This document shows, in pieces, positions 1-8,348 of a DNA stretch of 64,000 nucleotides. Under the pieces are notes generated by a model. It ran no database searches, was not told the origin of the DNA, and worked only from the letters and a program-made list of their open reading frames with translations. The translations under genes were made by a program, and so were the position numbers. This stretch comes from Pseudomonadota bacterium (lineage in GTDB: Bacteria > Pseudomonadota > Gammaproteobacteria > Pseudomonadales > Azotimanducaceae). The number at the start of each line of letters is the position of its first letter. The first letter of the stretch is position 1. The stretch lies in contig JAQBUI010000015.1 in the NCBI GenBank assembly GCA_027624035.1, forward strand, positions 1 to 64,000, in the 5' to 3' direction.

Positions 1-65
1 CGCAAACACCCTGGCATTGCAGTACTTGACCCGCACCAGGAAAAGACCCATTGTTTTACCTATCC
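1..65. repeat. Dispersed ~65-bp repeat, copy 1
   Basis: The first 65 bases align base for base, without gaps, to 15937-16001 and to 19801-19860. The best conserved part is CCAGGAAAAGACCCATTGT. The element starts at the window edge and may extend beyond it. It lies next to the hupE remnant. Its function is unknown; the copies are non-coding and similar in length and orientation. Confidence 0.7.
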
Positions 66-169
66 GCCGTGGCATCTCCGGGTATCGATCACTGCCGTTT
101 TTAGATAAGTATCGTCATCCTCGGATGTGCCCATATCTCGAGTTTTGTCCGCATCTTGTCCACCTCGAC

Positions 170-355
170 AGGTTTGCACCCGCCTGTGGCAGCCCAATCT
201 CTGCCAGCGCACCGGCAAAACCGAGACCATGCAGCAGGCCGAACACGAATGTGATCAACCACGGTTTTCGATGAATCAGGCTGGTGTCTGGGCCGATGAA
301 ATGGGCGCAGCAAAAACCAATGCGCTAAACAGCAGCCTATTGATAGTCAACTTCA
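170..355 (-). pseudogene. HupE/UreJ-family protein remnant
   Basis: A normal-looking start gives a signal peptide (MKLTINRLLFSALVFAAP) that stops after 26 codons. In another frame the DNA continues as a stretch typical of the C-terminal half of HupE/UreJ membrane proteins (TFVFGLLHGLGFAGALAEIG), then loses similarity before repeat copy 1. The 5' end and a 3' part therefore survive while the middle is deleted and the frame is broken. The start overlaps the end of the upstream PPIase-like gene by 19 bases, which fits the former operon pair often seen for these families. Family assignment rests on the one conserved block. Confidence 0.6.
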
Positions 356-897
356 TACTGGTCCAGCAGTTCCTCGTAGTAGTTCTCAAGGGACTGCTCG
401 CGGCGCTGGTGCAACAGGTCCGCAACCGCCTCGTACTGATTGGTATCGTTGAAGTAGATCTGTGACAGGCTGTATTGAACGGGTCGCGTGTAGTCAGCGA
501 TGCGCTCCTGATAAAAGGTCTGCACGTCTTCGCGAGTGACGGACTCCTCATCGACTTCCCGGGCGAGAAAACCGAGTTTCTGAACCAGTCGCCGGCGAAT
601 GATGGTGTCATTGCGGTCGAGACCCAACCGTAATGCTTCTCGATAAAAGACCTCCTGACGGACCCAATCGTGGACCAGGGATTCAAGTTCGTCGTCGCTG
701 GGTTGTTTACCCATCTGGGTTTCCCAGAGCGCTGCAATCTGACTGCGGACCGCGTCGTTGACAACAATTGCGTCGGGCGACCGAAAGTGATCGGCTGTAA
801 ACAGTAATCCGCCGATCAGGACGAACCATAGCAGGGGTTCTTTCACTCCGGTTCTCGTTAGAAAACCCGGGTGCGGCCGGGTCGCAGTGCGACGCAA
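337..897 (-). CDS. SurA/PpiC-like membrane-anchored protein, internally shortened
   Basis: An N-terminal membrane segment (EPLLWFVLIGGLLF) is followed by a helical SurA-N-like region with the pattern VRQEVFYREALRLGLDRND, known from periplasmic peptidyl-prolyl isomerases that sit beside hupE-type genes. The end (RREQSLENYYEELLDQYEV) looks like the normal C-terminus of that family. The intervening rotamase domain seems to be missing, since the protein has 186 residues where about 270-300 are expected. The called start is TTG; GTG at 846 is an alternative just before the membrane segment. It starts 4 bases after the PhyH gene ends, so the two are probably co-transcribed. Catalytic activity is unlikely. 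Confidence 0.6.
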   Translation of the reverse strand: MRRTATRPHPGFLTRTGVKEPLLWFVLIGGLLFTADHFRSPDAIVVNDAVRSQIAALWETQMGKQPSDDELESLVHDWVRQEVFYREALRLGLDRNDTIIRRRLVQKLGFLAREVDEESVTREDVQTFYQERIADYTRPVQYSLSQIYFNDTNQYEAVADLLHQRREQSLENYYEELLDQYEVDYQ

Positions 898-901
898 AGA
901 A

Positions 902-1771
902 TCAGCTGCTGACGGAACGGCGACCGACGCGTTCCCGGTTCCGGTCGATCAGTGCCGCGGCTGCGGGTTGCGGGTCGACGTTACCAAGGGTGAGGTGAAC
1001 CCTGTACCCGATACGACGCAACAGTGCGTCCGGCATCGCGGCGATGGTTTCATCGGACAAGGAGACGGCCATGTTTTCCTGTTGACGCAGCCAGGGCCGG
1101 CACCAGTAGTTGAGCAGCCCCACGCGAGAGTCGTCCGACGATGTGTTCGGCCCGGTACCATGCCAGACGCGACCATCGAACACGCACGCGGTGCCAACAG
1201 GACCGGTCAGCGAAACACACTCGTCAAAATCGAATGGCTTGTCCGGCACCTGATTTCGCAAATGGCTCTTCGGAATCAGGTAGGTACCGCCATTCTCCTC
1301 GGTGTAGTCGGTCAGCATCCACATGGTGTTACAGACCACGGCGTCCGTGATCGGGATGTCGACGTAGCCCTGGTCAGAGTGCAGCGGCATGGGCTGACCG
1401 CCAGGATGGGTGATGTTGGCAGTGACGCTGGAGGAGATGACGTTTTCTCCCAGCAGATGGCAGATGATCTCGTCGACGATCGGATGCAGCAACAGTTGCC
1501 AGAATTCCTCGCCTTTATCGAGCAGGTTCATCACGCGCTGGTTGGGCGCAATCTTCGGCAGATCGTTTTGCCAGGGCATGGGGCCACCGTCCCGGAGCGC
1601 CACGCCATCCGCGCGTTCTGCCTCGGCCTGATCAAGCAGTCGGGCTTTGATGGCAATGACCTGTTCTGGTGACAATGCATCGGCCATCAGGCAGAAGCCA
1701 TATTCGTCCAGGTCGGATCGCATCTGGTCGAAAGAGGTGGTTGGGATGGGCAGTGAGTCACTTGTGTTCAT
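902..1771 (-). CDS. Phytanoyl-CoA dioxygenase (PhyH) family protein
   Basis: This is a 289-residue Fe(II)/2-oxoglutarate-dependent oxygenase of the PhyH family, probably cytosolic. The metal motif HxD appears as MPLHSDQGY, with the distal histidine in FDGRVWHGTG; a downstream arginine for 2-oxoglutarate is plausible in DSRVGLLNYW. The ORF track extends it to 2008, but the extra 79 codons have no family character and run through the hipB operators, so ATG 1771 was chosen. It is divergent from hipBA and followed closely by the PPIase-like gene. The substrate cannot be read from the sequence. Confidence 0.85.
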   Translation of the reverse strand: MNTSDSLPIPTTSFDQMRSDLDEYGFCLMADALSPEQVIAIKARLLDQAEAERADGVALRDGGPMPWQNDLPKIAPNQRVMNLLDKGEEFWQLLLHPIVDEIICHLLGENVISSSVTANITHPGGQPMPLHSDQGYVDIPITDAVVCNTMWMLTDYTEENGGTYLIPKSHLRNQVPDKPFDFDECVSLTGPVGTACVFDGRVWHGTGPNTSSDDSRVGLLNYWCRPWLRQQENMAVSLSDETIAAMPDALLRRIGYRVHLTLGNVDPQPAAAALIDRNRERVGRRSVSS

Positions 1772-1903
1772 GATGCAGAGGCTTTTGTGGTGTTCATGGG
1801 CGGTGCAGTTTAACGTTTTTGGACGGGCCCAGGGGTTGCTCTCAAGATGTTGCGGATTGACGCAACGACCGATGCTGGCCGAACAGCCTGGAGAGCTAAA
1901 TAG

Positions 1904-1958
1904 GTCAATATTAGTTGACTTTTTCACATCTTGACGATAAAAGTCAACGTTAATTGAC
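1904..1958 (+). promoter_or_regulatory. Two palindromic operators upstream of hipBA
   Basis: Two 16-bp inverted repeats share the arms GTCAA...TTGAC: GTCAATATTAGTTGAC at 1904-1919 and GTCAACGTTAATTGAC at 1943-1958. Their centres are 39 bp apart and they lie just before the hipB start. TTGACT (1915-1920) with GATAAA (1936-1941) is a possible promoter inside the array. This arrangement fits autorepression by a HipB-type dimer; binding itself is inferred. Confidence 0.65.
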
Positions 1959-1976
1959 ATACCTCTCGCCCAACCC

Positions 1977-2213
1977 ATGATGCTTCCCGAGATCGGTGCG
2001 CTCATCAAGGCCCACCGTAAAGCCCTTAATCTGACCCAGAAGCGCCTGGCGGACCGAGCCGGTATCAGCCGCTATACCCTGATCAAGCTGGAATCGGGTA
2101 CAACCAGTGATATTCAGTTTAAGAGCCTGCTAGCCATTCTTGCGGAACTGGCGTTAACCATCGAAGTCAAGGAACGAACTCACACAGGCGTGCCGGTTCT
2201 CGGGGATGACTGA
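1977..2213 (+). CDS. hipB: HipB-like XRE-family antitoxin
   Basis: A 78-residue helix-turn-helix protein that probably neutralises HipA and represses its own operon. The XRE fold is visible as IGALIKAHRKALNLTQKRLADRAGISRYTLIKLESG, followed by a short C-terminal strand region typical of HipB. Its stop overlaps the hipA start by one base (TGATG), a translational coupling usual for these pairs. Two matching palindromes lie upstream. Two ATG codons open the frame and either could be used. Confidence 0.85.
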   Translation: MMLPEIGALIKAHRKALNLTQKRLADRAGISRYTLIKLESGTTSDIQFKSLLAILAELALTIEVKERTHTGVPVLGDD

Positions 2214-3388
2214 TGAGTGAACAATTGGATGTCTGGGTGTCTGGTACGCGGGTGGGTCGACTCACTCAGGAAAACTACGAGTATTTCTTTCAGTACGATG
2301 ACATAGCAGGTCTGGAGTCTGACCGTCACCTGGTTTCCCTCACCATGCCTGTCCGTGTCAGGCAGTACGAAACGATGGTTCTCATGCCACCCTTCCAGAC
2401 GTCACTGCCTGAAGGTGCGTTGCTCGAAAACCTGAGAAGCAGCTTCAGCAAGGTGATGGATATCTACAACGACATGGTGCTGTTGGGTCTTGTCGGTAAC
2501 AACACGATCGGCAGGGTCAGGTTCTCGCAACCGGACAAACCGGTTGAAGAGATCAAGGAGGCGAGCGAATCGCTCTCAGATCTTCTGACCTATCCGGAAA
2601 CGGAGGAACTGTTTGTTGATTTGCTCGAACGATTCTCAATCCAGTCAGGTGTCTCAGGCGTTCAGCCAAAGGTCTTGTGGAGCGAGCAGGGCAAAAAGAT
2701 AACGTTGCCTCACGAGAACTACATTCTGAAAAGCGCAGGCAGGGATTTCCCGGGTCTGGCAGTCAACGAGTTTTTCTGCCTGACGGCGGCAAACAAGGCA
2801 GGTCTGAAAACGCCGGAATTCTACTTGTCTGACAACGGGAAACTCCTGATCGTGAAACGGTTCGACGTCACTGAAGACGGCAAAGCGCTCGCTTTTGAAG
2901 AAACGTGTGCCTTGTTGAACAGGCCGAACCACGGCAAATACACGGGTAGCTATGCAGAGGTCGTCGATATTATTCAGAAGGTGCCATGCGTGCCCGTGGG
3001 GGAGACCAATCGTGACTTGTTCAAGGCAATCGCATTCAGCATGCTCATCAGAAACGGCGACGCCCACTTGAAGAACTTTGGCATTACCTATGACAAGGCA
3101 ACTGAGGTGTCACTGGCGCCTTTCTATGACCTTGTCAATACGACGATCTACTTGCCAAAAGATCAACCGGCACTGACATTCAACGGGACCAAAACCTGGC
3201 CGACTGATGAGTCCCTGACGGCATTTGGCCTGGGCGTCTGTGGGCTTAGAAAAAAGGAGACACGACGTTTGCTGGATGAGTTAAAGACCGGGATCAGCGC
3301 TTCTCTGGCAGACATTGAACAATACGGCCGCGACAACCCGCAATATGAGACGCTGTGCAAGGGTCTGACAAAAGTGTATCAGTCCTAA
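2213..3388 (+). CDS. hipA: HipA-like serine/threonine kinase toxin
   Basis: A 391-residue protein of the HipA family, whose known members phosphorylate glutamyl-tRNA synthetase or related targets and cause growth arrest. The N-terminal HipA_N domain is followed by SGVQPKVL and the kinase core. The catalytic loop is RNGDAHLKNFG near residue 280, and the metal-binding segment is SLAPFYDLVNT. The length is somewhat shorter than E. coli HipA (about 440). The gene looks intact and is coupled to hipB. It ends within two bases of a truncated serine-hydrolase frame, suggesting the pair was inserted there. Confidence 0.85.
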   Translation: MSEQLDVWVSGTRVGRLTQENYEYFFQYDDIAGLESDRHLVSLTMPVRVRQYETMVLMPPFQTSLPEGALLENLRSSFSKVMDIYNDMVLLGLVGNNTIGRVRFSQPDKPVEEIKEASESLSDLLTYPETEELFVDLLERFSIQSGVSGVQPKVLWSEQGKKITLPHENYILKSAGRDFPGLAVNEFFCLTAANKAGLKTPEFYLSDNGKLLIVKRFDVTEDGKALAFEETCALLNRPNHGKYTGSYAEVVDIIQKVPCVPVGETNRDLFKAIAFSMLIRNGDAHLKNFGITYDKATEVSLAPFYDLVNTTIYLPKDQPALTFNGTKTWPTDESLTAFGLGVCGLRKKETRRLLDELKTGISASLADIEQYGRDNPQYETLCKGLTKVYQS

Positions 3389-3389
3389 T

Positions 3390-3827
3390 GAAAATCATGC
3401 CGAGATCGGCAGTGCGAACGACATTGCGTCAGCGCGGGGCATGGCCAGGATCATGGCGGTCCTCGGCAATGGCGGCAGTAGCGCGGATCATTCAGTCACC
3501 CTGCTGACACCGGCGGGCATGGCCAATTCGCTGGCGGACCCCGTGGTGAAACCCATGACCGGGCTTGGTGATTCAGCGTTTGTTGCCGGCGGCTGGAACG
3601 CGCCATGTATCAGTGGATTCAATGGCGCACCGATTGGCCGTACCCGACGGTGGTACGGCGAATCCGGCAGCTACGGATGGAGTGGCCACGGCGGTTCGCT
3701 TGCCTATTTCAACACCCAACACAACCTGGGTATCGGCTGGACCATCACCGGGATGGCGCTATCAGCTCGCAGCTACGACAAACGGGCCCAGATGGCGTTG
3801 ATGGACGTGCTGCAGGCACTGGAGTAA
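3390..3827 (+). pseudogene. Serine hydrolase (beta-lactamase/EstB class) C-terminal fragment
   Basis: An open frame without a suitable start runs from the hipA stop and reads as the C-terminal third of a class C beta-lactamase-like serine hydrolase: GSANDIASARGMARIMAVLG, then SGHGGSLAYF (the position of the KTG-like box) and LGIGWTITGM. The SxxK nucleophile and Tyr motifs that should precede it are absent because hipBA occupies that place. ATG 3441 is an internal methionine. No function is expected. Confidence 0.7.
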
Positions 3828-3941
3828 TAGCCTGTACACTGGTCACCTACGTTGTCAATCGTGGCAACTGTTCGCCCGATGAAGTCGAAACCATCGGCCA
3901 GCGATCCTTGGATGCAGAAAATCAGATGGGTGGTGGATCGG

Positions 3942-3996
3942 TTGACACCCGACCTCCCGATCACTACATTAGTCACTTTATCACTATATGTGTAGT
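3942..3996 (+). promoter_or_regulatory. blaI promoter with overlapping BlaI-type operator
   Basis: TTGACA (3942-3947), a 17-bp spacer and TACATT (3965-3970) form a good sigma-70 promoter. An inverted repeat ACTACA (3963-3968) / TGTAGT (3991-3996) spans the -10 and start region and ends one base before the blaI ATG. The TACA/TGTA core is characteristic of BlaI/MecI operators, so autorepression is likely. Confidence 0.65.
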
Positions 3997-3997
3997 T

Positions 3998-4366
3998 ATG
4001 AAGAAGCTCTCTCCGCTCGAGCTGGAAGTCCTGCAGTACATCTACGAGGCCGGAACCACGACTGCCCCCGACGTGCACGCACAGATTGCGAAGAAACGAC
4101 AGACCGCGTATTCGACGATCAAAACCGTGTTCGACCGGCTCGAGAAGAAAGGGGCCATCTACCGGAAATCTCAGGTGGGCCGTACCAGCATCTACGCGCC
4201 GAAGGAGACGGAAACGAGCGTGCAGACATCGCTCCTGCGAGATTTCGTGACCCGAGTGTTCCCCAAGGACAAGACGCCGCTGTTCAACACCCTCATTCGC
4301 GATACGTCGCTGTCCGAAGAGGAAGTCGTTTACCTCGAACGGCTGCTGGAGGAGAAACGCAAGTGA
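3998..4366 (+). CDS. BlaI/MecI/CopY-family repressor
   Basis: A 122-residue winged-helix repressor. LSPLELEVLQYIYEAGTTTAPDV and the recognition-helix region RQTAYSTIKTVFDRLEKKG are typical of the family, with a C-terminal dimerisation helix (LSEEEVVYLERLLEEKRK). ATG 3998 was chosen over the ORF-track start because the family begins here and the upstream part is promoter. Its TGA overlaps the ATG of the next gene (GTGATG). By analogy it is released when the M56 protease cleaves it. Confidence 0.88.
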   Translation: MKKLSPLELEVLQYIYEAGTTTAPDVHAQIAKKRQTAYSTIKTVFDRLEKKGAIYRKSQVGRTSIYAPKETETSVQTSLLRDFVTRVFPKDKTPLFNTLIRDTSLSEEEVVYLERLLEEKRK

Positions 4367-5583
4367 TGTCCATCGAGCAGATCGTCCTCAGCATCGTGGT
4401 CAATGCGGTTGGCCTCGGTTGCGTCCTCGTGATGCGATCCGCGCCGCCGCGCCTCGTGCTGTGGGTGTGTCTGACGACGATGGCTGCGGTTTTCGTGCCA
4501 TGGGAGGCGCTGGGTACCTGGGTTGCCAATCTCGTCCCGTTGCCGCAATACGCCCTCACGCCCGGTCTGTTGTCGCTAGCGTCCGAGGTAGACCCGTCGG
4601 CAGGTGGCAGGCTGGATACGTCTGACCTATTGCTCGGGGTTTGGCTCGGCGTTGGCATCACTTGGATTGCGCTCGCACTGTTTCAGTCCGTCGGCACGAC
4701 GATGAAATGGCGGTCGAACGCGACGGCCGCCGCCCTGCTTGCCCAGCACGCGAACCCCTGCTTTGCCCTTCGGGTACCGATCCATCGAATTCCGGACAGC
4801 AGTGTGATCGCGACCACCGGCCTGTTTCGGCCGGAGATCTGGATCGGTGATCGCGTTAGTGACGACGCGCAGATTATGACGGCAATCAATCACGAGCTGT
4901 GCCACGTCAGTGCGGGGGATCAATACACGCTCTTCCTGATCGTCGTGCTCGAACGATTGCTGTGGTGGAACCCATTGATCTGGCTCCTCGGGCGTCACGC
5001 GCGGCGGCACATGGAGTACGCGTGCGACGCCCGTTGCAGGACGCTCATGGATGTCCAATCCTATCGCCGCTCGCTGGCCGAGCTCTTCCTGGCGGACCGG
5101 GCGCCGCATACGGCGCTCGCCATCGCCCCCGCACGATCCGAGGTCGTCAACCGATTGGAGAGACTCCAGATAACCACCGCATGGAGCATCAAACACGCCA
5201 TCGGATTGGCCGCCGGGGTTGCGGTGATCGCGGTTGCGAGTGGCAGCCTGTCCATCCGCGCCGCCGAGTCGAGCGATGCCAAGAAGGCCGAAGTCATGCG
5301 CCGTGCCGAAGCCCAGATGAGGCCATACGTGGAATCCGGAGAGATAACACAGACGCAGATGGACGCACGCCTGGGGGAGCTGGAGATGCACCTGTCTGAC
5401 GATGATCGCACCGACGAGGACGCGAGCGCCGAACGGTTGCAGACGCATGAAGAAAAGGTGGCGTATTACCGTCGCGTCGAGGCGGAGATGAACGAAGTCT
5501 TGAACGCTGGCCAGATCACGCCGGCCGGTATGCAAGAGCGACTGATCATGTTGCGGCAAAGGCTATTTGAAGGGTCACGCTGA
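4366..5583 (+). CDS. M56-family (BlaR1-like) membrane metallopeptidase without a penicillin sensor domain
   Basis: A 405-residue integral-membrane protease, the likely anti-repressor partner of the preceding BlaI. Three hydrophobic segments precede the zinc motif HELCH (residues 176-180), a further helix (LERLLWWNPLIWLLG) follows, and EYACD supplies the third ligand region. After a fourth membrane segment near residue 290 the periplasmic tail is short. It carries two similar helical repeats (MRRAEAQMRPYVESGEITQ and YRRVEAEMNEVLNAGQITP) instead of the beta-lactam-binding domain of BlaR1. The signal sensed is therefore probably not a beta-lactam. Confidence 0.8.
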   Translation: MSIEQIVLSIVVNAVGLGCVLVMRSAPPRLVLWVCLTTMAAVFVPWEALGTWVANLVPLPQYALTPGLLSLASEVDPSAGGRLDTSDLLLGVWLGVGITWIALALFQSVGTTMKWRSNATAAALLAQHANPCFALRVPIHRIPDSSVIATTGLFRPEIWIGDRVSDDAQIMTAINHELCHVSAGDQYTLFLIVVLERLLWWNPLIWLLGRHARRHMEYACDARCRTLMDVQSYRRSLAELFLADRAPHTALAIAPARSEVVNRLERLQITTAWSIKHAIGLAAGVAVIAVASGSLSIRAAESSDAKKAEVMRRAEAQMRPYVESGEITQTQMDARLGELEMHLSDDDRTDEDASAERLQTHEEKVAYYRRVEAEMNEVLNAGQITPAGMQERLIMLRQRLFEGSR

Positions 5584-5591
5584 CGCACGCC

Positions 5592-8306
5592 ATGAGACAG
5601 GCGACCCTCCTCACGATGATGTTACTGCTTGTTGCATGTAACGAACTCCCCTTCATCGGGACAGCCGCACCCTCCAACTGCGACCGTGTCACTCGCGACG
5701 GCATCTGCGAGGCACTGACAGCTATTCCCTCGTTGCCTGGCGAGTTGAGGGGCGGACATACCAATTTCATGTCACCGCATTTCCGACCGATTACATACCA
5801 CGGAAGCTTCGTCTACGTGGCCAATACACCCGCGGGCACGGTGGATGTGATCGATGTTCAAAGCACGAGCGTGGTTGCCCGTATCCTCGTCGGCATTGAC
5901 CCGGTCAGTGTCGCGGTGCGACCCGGCGGCAAGGAGCTCTGGGTGAGCAACCACGTATCGGATAGCGTGAGCGTGATTGACATTGACCCAGGTAGCGCCT
6001 GGCAGCACACAGTGATTGCCACGATCCAGGATGTCGACGACGAAGGCGTCACGCGTTTCGATGAGCCGGTTGGGATCGCCTTTGCCGATGGCGAGAAAGC
6101 CTATGTTGCGCTCTCCACAGATAATCAGATTGCCGTGGTGGATGCTCAAACCCGTCGGGTGGCCCGCTATCTGGATTTGCATGCCCAGAATCCCAGGGCG
6201 CTGGCCGTCCAGGGTGATCGACTTTACGTCGTCGTCTTTGAATCGAACAATCAGACCGAGATGGCGAGCGGCGACATCGTCCGCAATCCGGCCGTACCCG
6301 ATCGTGACCTCTTTGTATTCGACACGCTAACTGATGAACGGGTGGATACGGTGCAGGGCATCGGCACGATGCTCTATGGTATTGCGGTAACCGATAGCGG
6401 ACGTGTCTTCGTGACCAATACGGAAGCACGTAACGATGCCAACGGTCTGGTCAGTGAAGGAGACACGCTGGCGGACCTCGACAATCGGGCCTTTCTGAAT
6501 CGCGTCAGCATGGTGAACTGTGGGTCTGCGAAGTGTGAGGCACCGGTGCACTTCGAACTGGAGCCGTTGCCACCCGCACAGCCTGACCGTAGCGATGCGC
6601 TGGCAACGCCCTACGCGATTGAAGTCAGCAATCGTGGGAGTTTTCTCATCGCAAGCGCGGCAGGGTCGAACAGGCTCTTCACCCTCGACATGGAGAGCGG
6701 CGACGTATTGGGGCGTATCGATGTGGAATCGGTACCCCGTGGCATTGCCCTCGAGAGCTCGCGCTCGTGGCTGCTGAATGTCGTTGAAAACAGTGTGTCC
6801 CTTGTTGGGCTCGATGATCCACGCGAGCCAAAGCTTATCCGGACGATCCGCCTTGACGACCCCACTCCCGATATCGTCAAGCAGGGGCGCAAACATTTTC
6901 ACAGTGCCGCCGCGTCGACCACGGGCACCTTCTCCTGTGAGAGCTGCCATCCCGACGGCCATACGGACCAGGTGCTCTGGGTTCTCGATACGCCTAAGTG
7001 CGAGTATTGCGAACAGATACCGTTGCGCAGCACGTTGTCGCTACGCGGACTTCCCGGCACTTTCCCACTGCACTGGGATGGCGTCCCCGGCGACCCATTT
7101 GGCGGGGTCAACGGCACCACGAGTCAGCCGGTTGCGCCTAATTGTGATGAGCAGAACCCGGCTAGTTGCACCAGGAACCTGGTGGACGGGTCGCTCGCCA
7201 CAACGATGTGCGCGGTGGATGATTGTGGCGAGAATGACGTGGGCCAGCCAGGGGCACTGTCAGATTCGGAACGAAATGAACTGGCCACGTTCCTGCTGAC
7301 CATTGCTGTGCCCCCCGCACGCGGTCGCTCCCTCGACAACCAGGTCAACGAGAAGGGTATGACGGGCTTTCGCGAATTCCACGTGGGATTCGACAATGGC
7401 GAATTCAACCTGGCCTGTGGCGACTGTCACCGTATGCCATTCTGGACCAGCACCAACGCCGCTGAGGGCGGTTTTGACGCCCCCACGTGGCGCGGCGCCT
7501 ATGACAAGTGGCTGGTGTTTGCCGACGGCAATCGAAATCAGCTGTCCATCGTGCCTGGTGCGGCAGATCGCGGATTCCCGGAGTTCGAGATGTGGGGGTC
7601 TGCCAATCCCGAGGTGAACATGGACGTCGTCTGGCAGATGGTGCTGCAGGGGAGCACCGGTTTTCCCGGCGGATTCGCACGCCAGATCACGCTCAACACC
7701 CGGACGGCCGGAGATTCCGTCGTGAGTTCGCGACTGGCTTTACTAAATCAGCAGGCCAGCGCGGGCGCCATGGCGCTCAGATTGTCTGGCGCCCATATGG
7801 TCGATGGCAAGGTGCGGCACCTGGTTGGCCTGTTCGACGGCGTGGCTCAGCAGTTCAGAACCCAGGAACTCAGCAACGACGTGGAATCACCTGGGCTCGT
7901 CTTAACGCAGGAGCAACTGCTCGATATGGCAAAAACCGGGGCATTCGTGGGCACTATTACTGGTGTCAGTGGTGACAAGGTCACTGACCTGACACCACAG
8001 CCTATGCTGTGGACAAACAGCCACATTGCCAATCAGAGCGGCCGACAGCGATTTCCGCTTGTTGAGAGTGACTATCTGAGGATGCATGTACGGGGCCGAC
8101 ACATTCATCCCGGCGCACACCTCTATATCAATGGCCAGCGCGTGGTCGATGCCACCGTTAGATGCAGGGCGGGGAGTCTACCGGACTGCACCGATGAACG
8201 TCTTATCGTGGAACTGAGCCGACTACCAGAAGACGGAATGCATCTGCTCCAGGTGCAGAACAACGCAGGGCTGTTCAGCAATGAGCTGATTTTCTTTGCG
8301 CAATAA
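5592..8306 (+). CDS. Lipoprotein with YVTN beta-propeller and cytochrome c peroxidase-like heme domain
   Basis: A 904-residue exported lipoprotein with lipobox LLLVAC. Residues about 60-420 contain YVTN-type propeller repeats (FVYVANTPAGTVDVIDVQ, ELWVSNHVSDSVSVIDID). Two c-type heme motifs follow, CESCH near residue 448 and CGDCH near 608, in a MauG/CcpA-like di-heme arrangement. An extra CEYC pair lies between them. The C-terminal 200 residues look like a beta-sandwich of unknown role. It starts 8 bases after the BlaR-like gene and is probably in the same operon. A role in periplasmic redox chemistry or maturation of a partner is an inference. Confidence 0.75.
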   Translation: MRQATLLTMMLLLVACNELPFIGTAAPSNCDRVTRDGICEALTAIPSLPGELRGGHTNFMSPHFRPITYHGSFVYVANTPAGTVDVIDVQSTSVVARILVGIDPVSVAVRPGGKELWVSNHVSDSVSVIDIDPGSAWQHTVIATIQDVDDEGVTRFDEPVGIAFADGEKAYVALSTDNQIAVVDAQTRRVARYLDLHAQNPRALAVQGDRLYVVVFESNNQTEMASGDIVRNPAVPDRDLFVFDTLTDERVDTVQGIGTMLYGIAVTDSGRVFVTNTEARNDANGLVSEGDTLADLDNRAFLNRVSMVNCGSAKCEAPVHFELEPLPPAQPDRSDALATPYAIEVSNRGSFLIASAAGSNRLFTLDMESGDVLGRIDVESVPRGIALESSRSWLLNVVENSVSLVGLDDPREPKLIRTIRLDDPTPDIVKQGRKHFHSAAASTTGTFSCESCHPDGHTDQVLWVLDTPKCEYCEQIPLRSTLSLRGLPGTFPLHWDGVPGDPFGGVNGTTSQPVAPNCDEQNPASCTRNLVDGSLATTMCAVDDCGENDVGQPGALSDSERNELATFLLTIAVPPARGRSLDNQVNEKGMTGFREFHVGFDNGEFNLACGDCHRMPFWTSTNAAEGGFDAPTWRGAYDKWLVFADGNRNQLSIVPGAADRGFPEFEMWGSANPEVNMDVVWQMVLQGSTGFPGGFARQITLNTRTAGDSVVSSRLALLNQQASAGAMALRLSGAHMVDGKVRHLVGLFDGVAQQFRTQELSNDVESPGLVLTQEQLLDMAKTGAFVGTITGVSGDKVTDLTPQPMLWTNSHIANQSGRQRFPLVESDYLRMHVRGRHIHPGAHLYINGQRVVDATVRCRAGSLPDCTDERLIVELSRLPEDGMHLLQVQNNAGLFSNELIFFAQ

Positions 8307-8348
8307 CAGGCTTGAACAAACCCATCAAACCCAGGGGGTCATCTAAAC

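Noticed and set aside
1772-2008. N-terminal extension of the PhyH gene in the ORF track
   Set aside because: It runs through the hipBA operators, has no family character, and ATG 1771 starts the conserved PhyH sequence.
3605-3997. Fusion of an upstream domain to BlaI
   Set aside because: The upstream codons overlap the hydrolase remnant and the blaI promoter; the family starts at ATG 3998.
4627-5559. 310-codon minus-strand frame
   Set aside because: Shadow of the M56 protease gene; His/Arg-rich composition typical of antisense reading.
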